Shown here one piece after another: positions 34,365 to 43,686 of a stretch of DNA of 64,000 nt. The notes beneath the pieces are model-generated. The model made no database searches. It had not been told where the DNA came from and saw nothing but the letters and a program-made list of their open reading frames with translations. The stretch lies in contig JANQAB010000009.1 in NCBI GenBank assembly GCA_024707265.1, positions 930,001-994,000 of the forward strand, given 5' to 3'. The translations under genes and the position numbers were made by a program. Within the stretch, counting starts at the first letter, position 1. Each line of letters starts with the position of its first letter. Source of the DNA: Sporocytophaga sp. (GTDB lineage: Bacteria > Bacteroidota > Bacteroidia > Cytophagales > Cytophagaceae).

Positions 34365-35165
34365 ATGCGGTACCAAATAATTATTTTTTTCATTTTTATC
34401 AGCACAAAGCTTGCAGCACAGGACGATGGAGTTTCAAAGATCTATAATCCGAATACTTTCAGAGGTTCTGTTTCCGGTAATTACTACTTTCAGTCTGGCA
34501 GTTATTTCTATATTGAGAGCAGTGGCACTTATCAGGATGGATTTTACATCAGGGATTTCTCCCCGTTTAATAAATTGAATTCAGTGGATTTAGGGATGGG
34601 TGTTCAATTTCAGATTTCAGATAAATGGTCAGGAGGATTTAGTCAAAAATTGGCTAGAAGTCTGGTTAATGGCTTGTCATATACGGGATTTAATGTAGAG
34701 CACCAGGGAAAAATTAAAAGTATAGATTTTATAAAACTAGCGTCCCTGGATTATAGGAAACATATAAATGCTAACATAAATGACCTGGCAATGATAGCTC
34801 TGCTTGGCGGACTTCATAAATCAATAAATATTAAAGACAGACAGCTTGGCTTTATGGTTTCTTACAGAGCTTTTAAAATAAGGGAAATAGGAGGGGATGA
34901 GTTTTCCATCTTTAAAAAAAGGTTTATTAATAAAACAGTTTTAAGGGCCGACGTTTACTTTGAAGCTATAAAAGGTATTTATATTGGGCTTTTTGCATTG
35001 AGAGATACTGACTATTATCCGTCTGCAAATGCAGGTGCAAATGACAAGCTAAATATTATTTCCCCAACTTATGGGGTAAGTTTAAATTTTGTAATAAATG
35101 GGAAAAACAGAATAAACGTGCTTCCAGGAATGCCTCCGTTGCAAATAGTCGATTCTTTTTTTTAA
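34365..35165 (+). CDS. Exported protein of unknown function
   Basis: About 266 residues from the ATG at 34365 (MRYQIIIFFIFISTKLAAQ), giving a signal peptide cut near AAQ. The mature part has alternating polar and hydrophobic short segments (SVDLGMGVQFQISDKWSGGF, YIGLFALRDTDYYPSAN, LNFVINGKNRINVLPG) like outer-membrane barrel proteins. No family is recognised. It starts just after the phoU terminator and is followed by the holin-like gene. Confidence 0.68.
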   Translation: MRYQIIIFFIFISTKLAAQDDGVSKIYNPNTFRGSVSGNYYFQSGSYFYIESSGTYQDGFYIRDFSPFNKLNSVDLGMGVQFQISDKWSGGFSQKLARSLVNGLSYTGFNVEHQGKIKSIDFIKLASLDYRKHINANINDLAMIALLGGLHKSINIKDRQLGFMVSYRAFKIREIGGDEFSIFKKRFINKTVLRADVYFEAIKGIYIGLFALRDTDYYPSANAGANDKLNIISPTYGVSLNFVINGKNRINVLPGMPPLQIVDSFF

Positions 35166-35218
35166 CATAAGTTTTAATAAAAAGTTATTAACTTACTAAC
35201 GGATATTTTTGTCAATTC

Positions 35219-35576
35219 ATGGAAAATGCCTTTTTAAAGTTTCTCAAGTTGGACGGATTGTTTGATAATATAAAGGGATACGTTGATAAACGTATACAGC
35301 TTTTTAAGCTGGAAATGATGGAGAAAACATCTAATATAGTTGCTTCTCTTTCCATTCTTTTTTTGCTTGCATTTATGTTTTTGATGATGCTTTTATTCTT
35401 CAGCCTCGCGCTGGGAAGTTACTTGAATCACTTGCTGGAGAGCAGTTATATGGGCTATGTGGTCATGACGGTCTTCTTTTTTTCTTGTGGTCATTATACT
35501 TGCATCAAATATTACTAAAGGTTTTTTACACCGGAAAATCCGGGATTTATTGTTACATATTCTCACCAAAAAATAA
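35219..35576 (+). CDS. Phage-holin-superfamily-like membrane protein (frameshifted)
   Basis: From ATG 35219 the frame reads MENAFLKFLKLDGLFDNI, an amphipathic segment and two membrane helices (SLSILFLLAFMFLMMLLFFS, YVVMTVFFF). At the T7 run 35477-35483 it goes out of frame. Removing one T gives LVVIILASNITKGFLHRKIR and ends at 35576 (118 residues), the usual length for the small holin-like family found in Bacteroidota chromosomes. The name comes from domain similarity and does not imply a prophage. The next gene starts 3 bp later. Confidence 0.78.
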
Positions 35577-35579
35577 TCC

Positions 35580-35957
35580 ATGAAGAGTCCGCAGTATATT
35601 TTAGAGGATGTCCATAGGCAAAGGGAGATTTTGCTTAAGGAAACAGATTTCCATAAAGAAGAGATGGATAAAAAAATTTCTTCAATGGCAACTGACGCAA
35701 AAAAAATCGGAATGGGGCTTCTGTTGGTCGGAGGAGCATTTGCTGTAGCCTACCTTGTTACCAGAGGTATTTTTTCATCAAAAAAGCCAAAGGTAGTAAG
35801 AAAGTCTGGAAATGGAGTTACCGAAGTGGTACTCAGAGAGCCTAGAAGAGAGTCTGATATAGTAAGAATGATTAAGGATCAGATATTGCTTTTCCTCATG
35901 TCCATCGTAAAAGAGAAGCTAAACGCTTATCTTAAAGGTATAGAAATTAAAAAATGA
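35580..35957 (+). CDS. Small membrane protein of unknown function
   Basis: 125 residues with a charged coiled-coil-like N-terminus (DVHRQREILLKETDFHKEEM), one membrane helix (IGMGLLLVGGAFAVAYLVTR) and a basic tail with RESDIVRMIKDQILLFLMSI. It starts 3 bp after the holin-like gene, and its TGA overlaps the GGGP synthase ATG. Functional coupling with envelope or lipid genes is possible. I recognise no family. Confidence 0.72.
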   Translation: MKSPQYILEDVHRQREILLKETDFHKEEMDKKISSMATDAKKIGMGLLLVGGAFAVAYLVTRGIFSSKKPKVVRKSGNGVTEVVLREPRRESDIVRMIKDQILLFLMSIVKEKLNAYLKGIEIKK

Positions 35958-36731
35958 GTTTTTTGTATCAAGACTTAGTAGAAAAGAAAAAAAAAGGGAT
36001 TAAAATCATTTGCAGTTCTTTTGGATCCGGACAAGATCAGTGATGAGCAATGTATCGGTATTGTCAGGGCAGCAGAGGAAGAAGGTGTAGATTATTTTTT
36101 CATTGGTGGAAGTCTTATGACTAATGGTGATATGGAAAGGACCATTAGCATTATAAAAAATCAAAGTTCAATACCTGTTGTAATATTTCCGGGAAGTAAT
36201 CTTCAGATTTACCCTAATGCTGATGCCATATTGTTTTTAAGCCTCATTTCAGGTCGAAATCCTGAATATCTCATAGGGCAGCATGTGGTAGCAGCACCTT
36301 TACTTAAAAGGTCTGGTCTGGAAGTAATATCTACAGGTTATATGCTTGTTGATTGCGGAAAGCCTACAACGGTTTCTTATATCAGTAATACCACTCCTAT
36401 ACCTTATGATAAGCCCGAAATTGGTGCCTGCACTGCTATGGCAGGGGAGATGCTCGGTTTAAAGCTGATATATCTGGAAGGTGGTAGCGGAGCTTTAAGG
36501 TCTATAAATGAAGAGATGGTGGAGCAGGTTGCTAAGAATGTGAACCTTCCTGTAATTGTAGGAGGGGGAATAAGAGATGAAGAAACTGCTTTTAACATCA
36601 TGAAAGCAGGAGCTGATGTCATAGTTGTAGGTAATGCTATCGAAAAGAATCCAGGACTGTTGGGGAAAATAGCTGCAAAGAAAAGAGAGCTGAATAGCTG
36701 GCAGGTTAAAAAATCATTAGAACAGCAATAG
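35954..36731 (+). CDS. Geranylgeranylglyceryl phosphate synthase-type enzyme (frameshifted)
   Basis: From ATG 35954 (MSFLYQDLVEKKKKG) the frame breaks at the A9 run 35987-35995. Removing one A gives LKSFAVLLDPDKISDEQCIG and a 258-residue protein. Typical TIM-barrel motifs of the PcrB/GGGPS family follow: FFIGGSLMTNGDMERTI, FPGSNLQIYPNADAI, LEGGSGALRSI and VIVGGGIRDEETA with GNAIEKN. The enzyme joins a polyprenyl group to glycerol-1-phosphate, making an archaeal-type ether precursor; the bacterial product is poorly known. It overlaps the upstream small membrane protein by 4 bp. Confidence 0.87.
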
Positions 36732-36740
36732 AAATAAAAT

Positions 36741-36771
36741 AAAAAGTCGCTTGTGAAACAAGCGACTTTTT
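36741..36771. terminator. Bidirectional terminator
   Basis: AAAAAGTCGCTTGT (36741-36754) pairs perfectly with ACAAGCGACTTTTT (36758-36771) around a GAA loop. It lies between the convergent GGGP synthase and AraC genes. Confidence 0.88.
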
Positions 36772-36775
36772 ATTT

Positions 36776-37699
36776 TTATATGTTCATAAGAGATTCTCGT
36801 CTTCTCATTTTTCCTGCCGGTATTCCAAACATCATTTTGAACCTTCTGCAGAAATAAGCAGTGTCTTTGTATCCTACTTCCCTTCCTATTTCACGAATAC
36901 TCTTTTTAGAAGTTCTTAGCAGGTTTACAGCCATCTCCATTCTCTGATATTCAATATAATCCTGAGGATTGATCCCGGTAAGCATTTTAAAGTACTGACC
37001 TACATAGTCTTCGGAAACGTTTGCAACATTAGCCAAAACTTTATTAGACAAGTCTCCGCCAAGGTGTTTTTTAATGAATGCAAAAATATCGATAAGACGT
37101 GGGTCTTTAAAATATGTACTGTTTGTTGCAAGTTGCTCCACAAATAATCTCTTCTCAAGAATGTATCTGATGATCTCAACCACAACACGTTCAGTGTTAA
37201 GTTTTATTACCCTTTCTTTGCCAGGATTATTTGAAAGATCCTCTTTTATGGTCTCAATGATATATTCAGCAAGTTTTGGCTGATTGCTGATGATAAATGC
37301 AGGAATATCAAGGGAGGCAAAAAAGTTAACAGAATCAAATACCTTAGCTTCAAAAGTAATATAGCTGAATGAATCTTCGTCTTGTCCAATAATATTTTTG
37401 TCAGTTAATGAACTGAAAAATTTATCCCTGTTATTTAACAAATCTTCATTCGTCAACTTCATTGGGTTGAACTTTCCATAGGTAACTGAAGTCAATCGTC
37501 CTCCAGGTATAAATAGCAAGTCGCCCTCATTGACTTTTTGTTTCTCTTCTCCAAAAGAAATTTCTCCTTTATGAAGCAGGTAGATTGTATTGCCTACATC
37601 GTAGAAATTTTCAACTGTCAGAGACTGAAGAATTTTAATATTCTTCGATTTTATAAATCGAACACCCAGGGATTCGATGATTTTGTTATAATCTTCCAT
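36776..37699 (-). CDS. AraC-family transcriptional regulator
   Basis: 307 residues. The N-terminus has a cupin-like ligand part (about residues 20-100: NTIYLLHKGEISFGEEKQ, NEGDLLFIPGGRLTSVTYG). The C-terminal double HTH (about 205-305) includes LANVANVSEDYVGQYFKMLT and LLRTSKKSIREIGREVGYKD with FCRRFKMMFGIPAGKMRR. The ligand is unknown. It stands alone, with an AT-rich region upstream separating it from acyl-CoA dehydrogenase. Confidence 0.85.
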   Translation of the reverse strand: MEDYNKIIESLGVRFIKSKNIKILQSLTVENFYDVGNTIYLLHKGEISFGEEKQKVNEGDLLFIPGGRLTSVTYGKFNPMKLTNEDLLNNRDKFFSSLTDKNIIGQDEDSFSYITFEAKVFDSVNFFASLDIPAFIISNQPKLAEYIIETIKEDLSNNPGKERVIKLNTERVVVEIIRYILEKRLFVEQLATNSTYFKDPRLIDIFAFIKKHLGGDLSNKVLANVANVSEDYVGQYFKMLTGINPQDYIEYQRMEMAVNLLRTSKKSIREIGREVGYKDTAYFCRRFKMMFGIPAGKMRRRESLMNI

Positions 37700-37872
37700 T
37701 ACCTGATTCCTGTTTTTATTTGTAAAAAAATATGAAAAAAATATAATTCCTTATTTTTTCAAATTTGTACAAATCTAATATATAAAAAAAAGAATATCAA
37801 ATAATTTTGTCAATAATTAATGTTGAATAATATTTTATCAATATTGAAAAATTAAAAAATTTAGTTAAAATA

Positions 37873-39016
37873 TTAATTTTTCAATAAATCTCTGGATATT
37901 ACAATTTTCTGAATTTCTGATGTGCCCTCATAAATTTGAGTAATTTTTGCATCTCTCATGAGTCTTTCCACATGAAATTCTTTAACAAAACCATACCCTC
38001 CGTGGATCTGAACTGCCTCAACTGTTGAATACATAGCAACATCGGATGCGTAAAGTTTAGCCATCGCAGCCGCTCTGGTATAATCCTGGCCCTGATCTTT
38101 CAGATTGGCCGCCTTAAAGCAAAGCATTCTAGCAGCATCAATCTTTGTCGCCATCTCCGCAAGTTTAAACTGAATCGCCTGATGTTGAAATATTTCTTTG
38201 CCGAATGATTTTCTTTCCTGTGAATATTTCAGGGAAAATTCCAATGCACCCGATGCAATGCCTAATGCTTGAGATGCTATTCCGATTCTTCCTCCATTCA
38301 GGGTTTTCATTGCGAAGTTAAAGCCAAATCCATTTTCACCTATCCTGTTCTCTTTTGGTACTTTTACATTATTAAACATTAGAGAATGTGTGTCGGAGCC
38401 TCTGATTCCCAGTTTGTTTTCTTTTTTTTCCAACCTCAAAGCCAGGCATTCCTTTTTCTACAATCAAAGCATTGATTCCTTTATGACCTTTTTCTCTGTC
38501 GGTTTGGGCAATGACCAAATAAACAGTGGCAGTGCTGCCATTGGTTATCCAGTTTTTAGTACCGTTCAATAGATAATAGTCGCCCATATCCTCTGCTGTC
38601 GTCCTTTGGGAAGTGGCGTCTGATCCTGCCTCTGGTTCTGAAAGACAAAATGCACCTATAATTTCTCCTTTAGCAAGTGGAATCAGGTATTTTTGCTTTT
38701 GAGCTTCTGTCCCGAATTTTTCCAATCCCCAACAAACAAGAGAATTGTTAACCGACATACACACTGAAACAGAGGCATCTATTTTAGAAATTTCTTCCAT
38801 TGCCAGAACATAAGATATGGTATCCATTCCGCTGCCACCATATTTTGGATCTACCATCATCCCCATAAAGCCTAATTCCGCCAGTTTTTTTATCTGTTCT
38901 GCGGGAAATTTCTGATCTTCATCACGTTCTATTACGCCAGGTAAAAGTTCTGTCTGGGCAAAATCTCTTGCGGCTTGTTGTACAGCTTTTTGCTCTTCGG
39001 TCAACTGAAAATCCAT
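37873..39016 (-). CDS. Acyl-CoA dehydrogenase (frameshifted)
   Basis: From ATG 39016 (MDFQLTEEQKAVQQAARDFA) to MPGFEVGKK the frame is intact. It breaks in the T8 run at 38422-38429 (A8 on the coding strand). Removing one base gives KKENKLGIRGSDTHSLMFNN and a 380-residue protein of normal length. FCLSEPEAGSDATSQ and WITNG form the FAD and substrate site. The catalytic-region Glu is likely in IYEGTSEIQKIVISR at the end. It performs the first oxidation of beta-oxidation. The frame upstream of 39016 has no family match. Confidence 0.92.
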
Positions 39017-39210
39017 ACTATTTCTTGTTAGGTGTAAGTTCGTTAAGGTCAAATAATCATTAGCCATTAATAAATCCTGTTAATCATTATAATCAATTAG
39101 TATAAATGTAAATTCTAATGAATTGATTAACAGTGATAAATTTTTTAACGCTTAATCATGGTTAAATAACGGAATTTATATGAATTGGATTAAACTTTGA
39201 ATAAAAAAAT

Positions 39211-39238
39211 AAAAGCGACCCTATGAGAATCGCTTTTA
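39211..39238 (-). terminator. Terminator of the panC-to-metallopeptidase gene group
   Basis: AAAAGCGA (39211-39218) pairs with TCGCTTTT (39231-39238). On the minus strand it is followed by an AT-rich T run, so it fits the end of the metallopeptidase gene at 39307. Confidence 0.65.
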
Positions 39239-39306
39239 AAAGTTTATGATGGTGGCCGTAACCTGTATCTTCTAACTGTTTACTGTTTCTGTTTACTGTT
39301 ACTGAT

Positions 39307-40002
39307 TTAATCGTTTCTTCTTCCCATAAAGATACTAAGGAAATAGAGCAGCTGTGCCATTGCGCCGGCAGCAGCCACCACATAGGTCATTGCAGCCCAC
39401 CATAATGCGTCTTTTGCCATTTCATGTTCTCTTGTGGTAACAATCCCGGATTTTTCTGTCCAGGCTAAAGCTCTTCTGCTTGCGTCAAATTCTACGGGAA
39501 GAGTGATCAGCGCGAAAATGGTTAGTACAAGGTTACATCCAATGATGATCAGTAAAACATACGGCAATACGCCGGCTCCTCCAGCCAGAACACCTCCGAA
39601 GACCAATACAAGCATGATTACATTCAGAATTCTGGCACTGACATTCTGAACCGGCACAAGGGCTGATCTAAACTTCAGCATGCTATAAGCAGTAGCATGT
39701 TGTACAGCATGACCACATTCATGGGTAGCAACTGCAACGGCAGCCGCATTTCTTCCATAATATACATCGTGGCTGAGGTTTACTGTTTTGTTGGCAGGGT
39801 TGTAATGATCAGTAAGTTCTCCTTCCACAGAGATTACTTTTACATCATAAATTCCATTTCCCCTTAGCATTTGTAAGGCAGCTTCCTGTCCGCTCACACC
39901 TGATTGCAAGGGGATTTGGGAATATTGACTGAATTTACTTTTGAGGCGTGCACTTACCAGCCAGCTTGCCAGCATAGTGACAATAGCAATAACATATAAC
40001 AT
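39307..40002 (-). CDS. Membrane zinc metallopeptidase (YugP-like)
   Basis: 231 residues. The N-terminal helix (MLYVIAIVTMLASWLVSARL) is followed by VAVATHECGHAVQHATAYSM, in which HECGHAVQH supplies the HExxH-like zinc ligands. Three further helices follow, including ILNVIMLVLVFGGVLAG and VLLIIIGCNLVLTIFALITL. This is the YugP-type family of small membrane proteases, whose substrates are unknown. It is the last gene of the panC group. Confidence 0.85.
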   Translation of the reverse strand: MLYVIAIVTMLASWLVSARLKSKFSQYSQIPLQSGVSGQEAALQMLRGNGIYDVKVISVEGELTDHYNPANKTVNLSHDVYYGRNAAAVAVATHECGHAVQHATAYSMLKFRSALVPVQNVSARILNVIMLVLVFGGVLAGGAGVLPYVLLIIIGCNLVLTIFALITLPVEFDASRRALAWTEKSGIVTTREHEMAKDALWWAAMTYVVAAAGAMAQLLYFLSIFMGRRND

Positions 40003-40020
40003 TGTTGACTACGGATTTTT

Positions 40021-40506
40021 TTACTTGTTATGAGTTTTGATCTTTCCAATAATTCCTGTGGTGGAAAAGCCATCAACCAAGCTAATGGTTTTAACCTCAC
40101 CTCCATGCTTCATAACAATATCCGCACCAACAATATTCTCAATCGTATAATCATTTCCTTTGACCAAAATGTCAGGAATTACATGACTGATTAGTTCAAA
40201 TGGGGTGTCTTCATCGAACAAAATGACAGCATCTACAAATTCCAATGCTGCAAGCAGGCGGGCTCTGGCATATTCAGGATTGACTGGCCTTTCGGGACCT
40301 TTTAACTTTTTTACTGAAGCATCTGTATTTACTCCAACGATTAGTCTGTCTCCCAGTGATCTGGATTTTTCCAGGTAATCAGCATGGCCTAGGTGAAGAA
40401 TGTCAAAGCAACCATTGGTAAAAACTACTTTTTCTCCACGTTCCTTCCAGGATTTTACTTCAGGGATAATGCTATCCCAGGTTTGAATTTTATCTGAGGT
40501 CATCAA
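40021..40506 (-). CDS. rfaE2: D-glycero-beta-D-manno-heptose 1-phosphate adenylyltransferase
   Basis: 161 residues. The nucleotidyltransferase signature is FTNGCFDILHLGHADYLEKS with HxGH, then VGVNTDASVKKLKGPERPV and IIGKIKTHNK at the end. It activates heptose-1-phosphate to ADP-heptose for lipopolysaccharide core. It is the separate C-terminal-type domain of HldE. The start overlaps the flippase-like gene by 17 bp (an ATG at 40506 or 40503), so translation is coupled. Confidence 0.9.
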   Translation of the reverse strand: MMTSDKIQTWDSIIPEVKSWKERGEKVVFTNGCFDILHLGHADYLEKSRSLGDRLIVGVNTDASVKKLKGPERPVNPEYARARLLAALEFVDAVILFDEDTPFELISHVIPDILVKGNDYTIENIVGADIVMKHGGEVKTISLVDGFSTTGIIGKIKTHNK

Positions 40507-41507
40507 TTTGTGTTTTTCTTGATAGAAAAAGGCTAACTATTACAGCTGCTCCTCCTACTATAATTACTGCCAAGGTCTGGGAGGTGTGTATTACCACAGC
40601 GAATGCTAAACCGTCTAATTTGCTTAAGTGATAAAATCCTTCCAGTGCGGAGCTTACAAATTCATGGAAAGCACCAAATCCGCCCTGAACCGGAGCTGAC
40701 ATACCTAGTCCTCCCACAACTAGTAATACTAAACCGGCAACAGGACTGAGAGACGAGGTTGCATCAAGGGAAAAGAATACCAGGTAAGTCATAAAATAAT
40801 AACATGCCCAGATAAAGATTGTATGAAAGATGAATTCATTTTTTTCTCTTTAGATTTCTTATGCTGAAAACACCTTCCAGCACCCCTTTAATAAATGCCA
40901 GTATTTTTTGATAGATAATTAGTTTTTTAATTTTTTCTCTGAAAGCTAGATATATAATAGCGAATAGCCCCAAAATGGCACTTCCCCAGATAAAAGGGTT
41001 GGAGATAAGACTTGCTTCAGCTGTGGGAGTTGTTTTATTAAATACATTTTCTGAAAAAAATGTCGTTAACCTGTTAAATTCAAGTATCAGTGACAGGCCG
41101 ATAAGTGTGATCAGGCAAATGAAATCAAAAGCCCTCTCTGCCACCACTGTACCAAAAGCTTTGTCGATAGGAACATTGTCTGTTCTTTTTAATACCGCGC
41201 ATCTGGAGATTTCCCCCATTCTTGGAAGAAAGAGGTTGGCGAAATATCCGACCATTACAGCAACAAAGGTTCTATGTGTTTTGGGCTTGTATCCCATTGG
41301 CTCCATAAGAAGATTCCATCTTCTGGCTCTTGAAAGGTGGCTAAGAAGATTAATCGAGACGCCAAGAATTACCCAGGAAAGCTTTGCTTGTTTCACTTTG
41401 TTGATCATTTCTGCAACATTGACAGTGCTGAGCACATAGAAAACAAGGGCAACAGCTAAAGCCAGTGTTAGAGAGTACTTGATTATATTTTTAACAAGTG
41501 AAGACAT
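40490..41507 (-). CDS. Lysylphosphatidylglycerol-synthase-TM-like (YbhN/UPF0104) membrane protein (frameshifted)
   Basis: From ATG 41507 (MSSLVKNIIKYSLTLALAVA) the frame reads to SIRNLKRKK and stops; the second part (MTYLVFFSLDATSSLSPVAG to IDDLR) continues in the next frame. Removing one base from the run of seven at 40839-40845 gives KRKNEFIFHTIFIWACYYF and a 338-residue protein. About eight membrane helices are visible. The family signature NLLSHLSRARRWNLLMEPMG and GYFANLFLPRMGEISRCAVL is clear. This is the UPF0104 group of membrane proteins linked to envelope lipids, function unproven. It sits between panD and rfaE2. Confidence 0.85.
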
Positions 41508-41512
41508 GAAAA

Positions 41513-41860
41513 TCAGATAAGTTTATTGTTCTGGTCCGGGAATATAACGGTAGGCTTCCAGATTTTAGCATCTTCGAAGTCCATTCCGGCATATGAAATT
41601 ACGATAATAATATCACCAACCTGAACTCTTCTGGCAGCAGGACCATTCAGGCAGATCATACCACTTCCTCTCGGACCTGTTATTACATAGGTTTCAAAGC
41701 GTTCGCCATTATTAATGTTTACAATCTGAACTTTTTCATTTTCTATAATATTTGCGGCATTCATCAGGTCTTCATCTATAGTAATACTTCCTACATAATG
41801 TAGCTCTGCCTGTGTAACCTTTACTCTGTGAATTTTTGATTTTAATACTTGAATTTGCAT
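41513..41860 (-). CDS. panD: Aspartate 1-decarboxylase
   Basis: 115 residues. The self-cleavage site is Gly24-Ser25 in LHYVGSITID; the Ser becomes the pyruvoyl cofactor. NNGERFETYVITGPRGSG and LNGPAARRVQVGDIIIVISY are typical. It makes beta-alanine for pantothenate, directly downstream of panC on the same strand, so the pair supplies coenzyme A synthesis. Confidence 0.95.
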   Translation of the reverse strand: MQIQVLKSKIHRVKVTQAELHYVGSITIDEDLMNAANIIENEKVQIVNINNGERFETYVITGPRGSGMICLNGPAARRVQVGDIIIVISYAGMDFEDAKIWKPTVIFPDQNNKLI

Positions 41861-41898
41861 TTCGCTAAAAAGGAGGTATTGGTAGTTTGATTGTAAAT

Positions 41899-42739
41899 TT
41901 AAATTAAGATATTATCTATAAGGCGAACTCCATCAATGTAGGCAGCTACACATATCGCAATTCCTTTGTGCTCTTTAACATCCTTGATAGGCATTAAAGT
42001 TTCACTATCAGTGATTTCAAAATATTCCAGTTTTATTTCTTTTATGTTTTTGTAGAAATCTCTGATTTTGGCCTTCGTACTTTCAACAGTAGAGTTTTCA
42101 AGCAGCCTGGCAGCTAAAAGGAGAGATTCGTTCAGCTTTGCAGCGATAGGCCTGCCTTTCGGAGTAAGGCGCTGGTTTCTTGAAGACATTGCCAGCCCGT
42201 CTTTTTCCCTTATGACCGGACAGGATCTGAGTTCTATAGGGAAACTGAGATCCTTTACCATTTGCTTTATAATTAAATATTGCTGCAAATCCTTCTGTCC
42301 GAAATAACTGATGTCAGGTTGAACAATATGAAATAATTTAGCCACAACTATTGCAACTCCATTAAAATGCCCTGGTCTGAATTTTCCTTCCATCACCAGT
42401 TCCAGAGAACCAAAATCTATTTTTATCCTTGGTTCTTCAGTGTACATAGAATCAGCAGAAGGCATAAATAGAAGGTCACATCCTGCATTTTCCAACATTT
42501 TAAAATCTTCTTCCTGATTTTTGGGATATAAAATGAAGTCTTGTGCGTTATTAAACTGTATTGGATTTACGAAAATGCTGCAAATGGTAAAATCATTTTC
42601 TTTTTTTGGAGCATTCTATCAGGGAAATATGGCCCTGATGAAGTGCGCCCATAGTAGGGACAAAACCGATATTTTTAAATTCCGGTTTTCTTCTTTTAAT
42701 GTATTTAAGTAGTTCTGACGGTTCCTTAATTATTTCCAT
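41899..42739 (-). CDS. panC: Pantothenate synthetase (frameshifted)
   Basis: From ATG 42739 (MEIIKEPSELLKYIKRRK) the frame includes IGFVPTMGALHQGHISLI, in which the HxGH of this ATP-dependent ligase lies. It stops after ECSKKRK. Removing one base from the T7 run at 42601-42607 gives SKKENDFTICSIFVNPIQF and joins the 41899-42498 part (ISYFGQKDLQQYLIIKQMVK, VREKDGLAMSSRNQRL). The restored length is 279 residues, normal for PanC. It joins pantoate and beta-alanine and heads panC-panD. The divergent GT5 gene is 137 bp away. Confidence 0.92.
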
Positions 42740-42876
42740 ATCACGATATAAACAAAATAAAATTGGGCAAAATAAGCAGTTAATACTAGAAATTCCTTGA
42801 AAATTGAGAAAAAATTTTGTAATTTCGTGGGCCCGTAAACTATTTAGTTTGATTTTAACCAAATCTCTCGCAAAAT

Positions 42877-43686
42877 ATGTCTAGACTTCGAATTCTTTAT
42901 GTTGCAGCCGAAATAAATCCATTCTTACAGGTAACTGAGGTAGCGGATTTTGTTCGGAAGCTGCCACAAGCAATGCAGGAAAAGGGGATGGAAATTAGGA
43001 TTTTAATTCCTAGATTTGGAGTAATCAATGAACGAAAAAACAGATTGCATGAGGTTGTAAGGTTGTCCGGAATCAACATCGCAGTCGGCGATGAAGAAAA
43101 GCCGTTAATCATCAAAGTTGCCTCAATCCCTAATGCAAAACTTCAGGTTTATTTTATTGATAATGAAGATTATTTCCAAAGAAAACATGTCTTCGTTGAT
43201 AAAGAAAATAAATTCTATCCTGATAATGACGAAAGAGCTATTTTCTTTTGTAAAGGCGTTCTCGAAACTGTAAAAAAACTTGGCTGGTCTCCTGACATCA
43301 TCCATTGTAATGATTGGATGACAAGTTTAATCCCTCTTTACCTCAAAACAAGATACAAACAAGATCCGGTTTTTAAAGCTACAAAATCTGTATTCACAAT
43401 TTATAATAATTCATTCAATTATAAGTTTGATAAAGACCTGCTGGAAAAAGTTAAAATGCTTGATATTGAGGATAAAATGCTTTCTCATTTAAAATCAGCT
43501 GATTTTGAAGGTTTTGTAAAAATGGGAATGGAGTATGCTGACGCAGTTTTAAAGGCTGAAGAGTCTTATAGCGAAAGCCTGAATAAACTTTTTGACAGCT
43601 TCGAAAAAGAAAAGAAAATTAATGTCCTGGAGGAAGATGACAATTTTGAAAGCTACTATAATTTTTATAATGAACTTATTAACTAA
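42877..43686 (+). CDS. Starch/glycogen synthase catalytic-domain protein (GT5 N-terminal domain only)
   Basis: 269 residues. It starts MSRLRILYVAAEINPFLQVT, as in GlgA, but FLQVTEVADFVRKLPQAMQE replaces the usual KxGGL ADP-glucose loop. It then has DIIHCNDWMTSLIPLYLKTR and SVFTIYNNSFNYKF. The family needs a second C-terminal GT-B domain for full glycogen synthase activity; none follows. One-domain versions are common in Cytophagales, with unknown role. The end overlaps the start of the DUF4270 lipoprotein by 17 bp. Confidence 0.82.
   Translation: MSRLRILYVAAEINPFLQVTEVADFVRKLPQAMQEKGMEIRILIPRFGVINERKNRLHEVVRLSGINIAVGDEEKPLIIKVASIPNAKLQVYFIDNEDYFQRKHVFVDKENKFYPDNDERAIFFCKGVLETVKKLGWSPDIIHCNDWMTSLIPLYLKTRYKQDPVFKATKSVFTIYNNSFNYKFDKDLLEKVKMLDIEDKMLSHLKSADFEGFVKMGMEYADAVLKAEESYSESLNKLFDSFEKEKKINVLEEDDNFESYYNFYNELIN

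Noticed and set aside
35219..35576. Evidence for a prophage from the holin-like gene
   Set aside because: No integrase, capsid, tail or lysis genes are near; this family is chromosomal in Bacteroidota.
37700..37872. AT-rich stretch between the AraC and acyl-CoA dehydrogenase genes as a replication origin
   Set aside because: It is only AT-rich; no DnaA-box clusters (TTATCCACA-like) or nearby dnaA/dnaN were seen.
39162..39383. Minus-strand frame overlapping the metallopeptidase 3' end and terminator
   Set aside because: It runs through the stem-loop and the end of the real gene in another frame.
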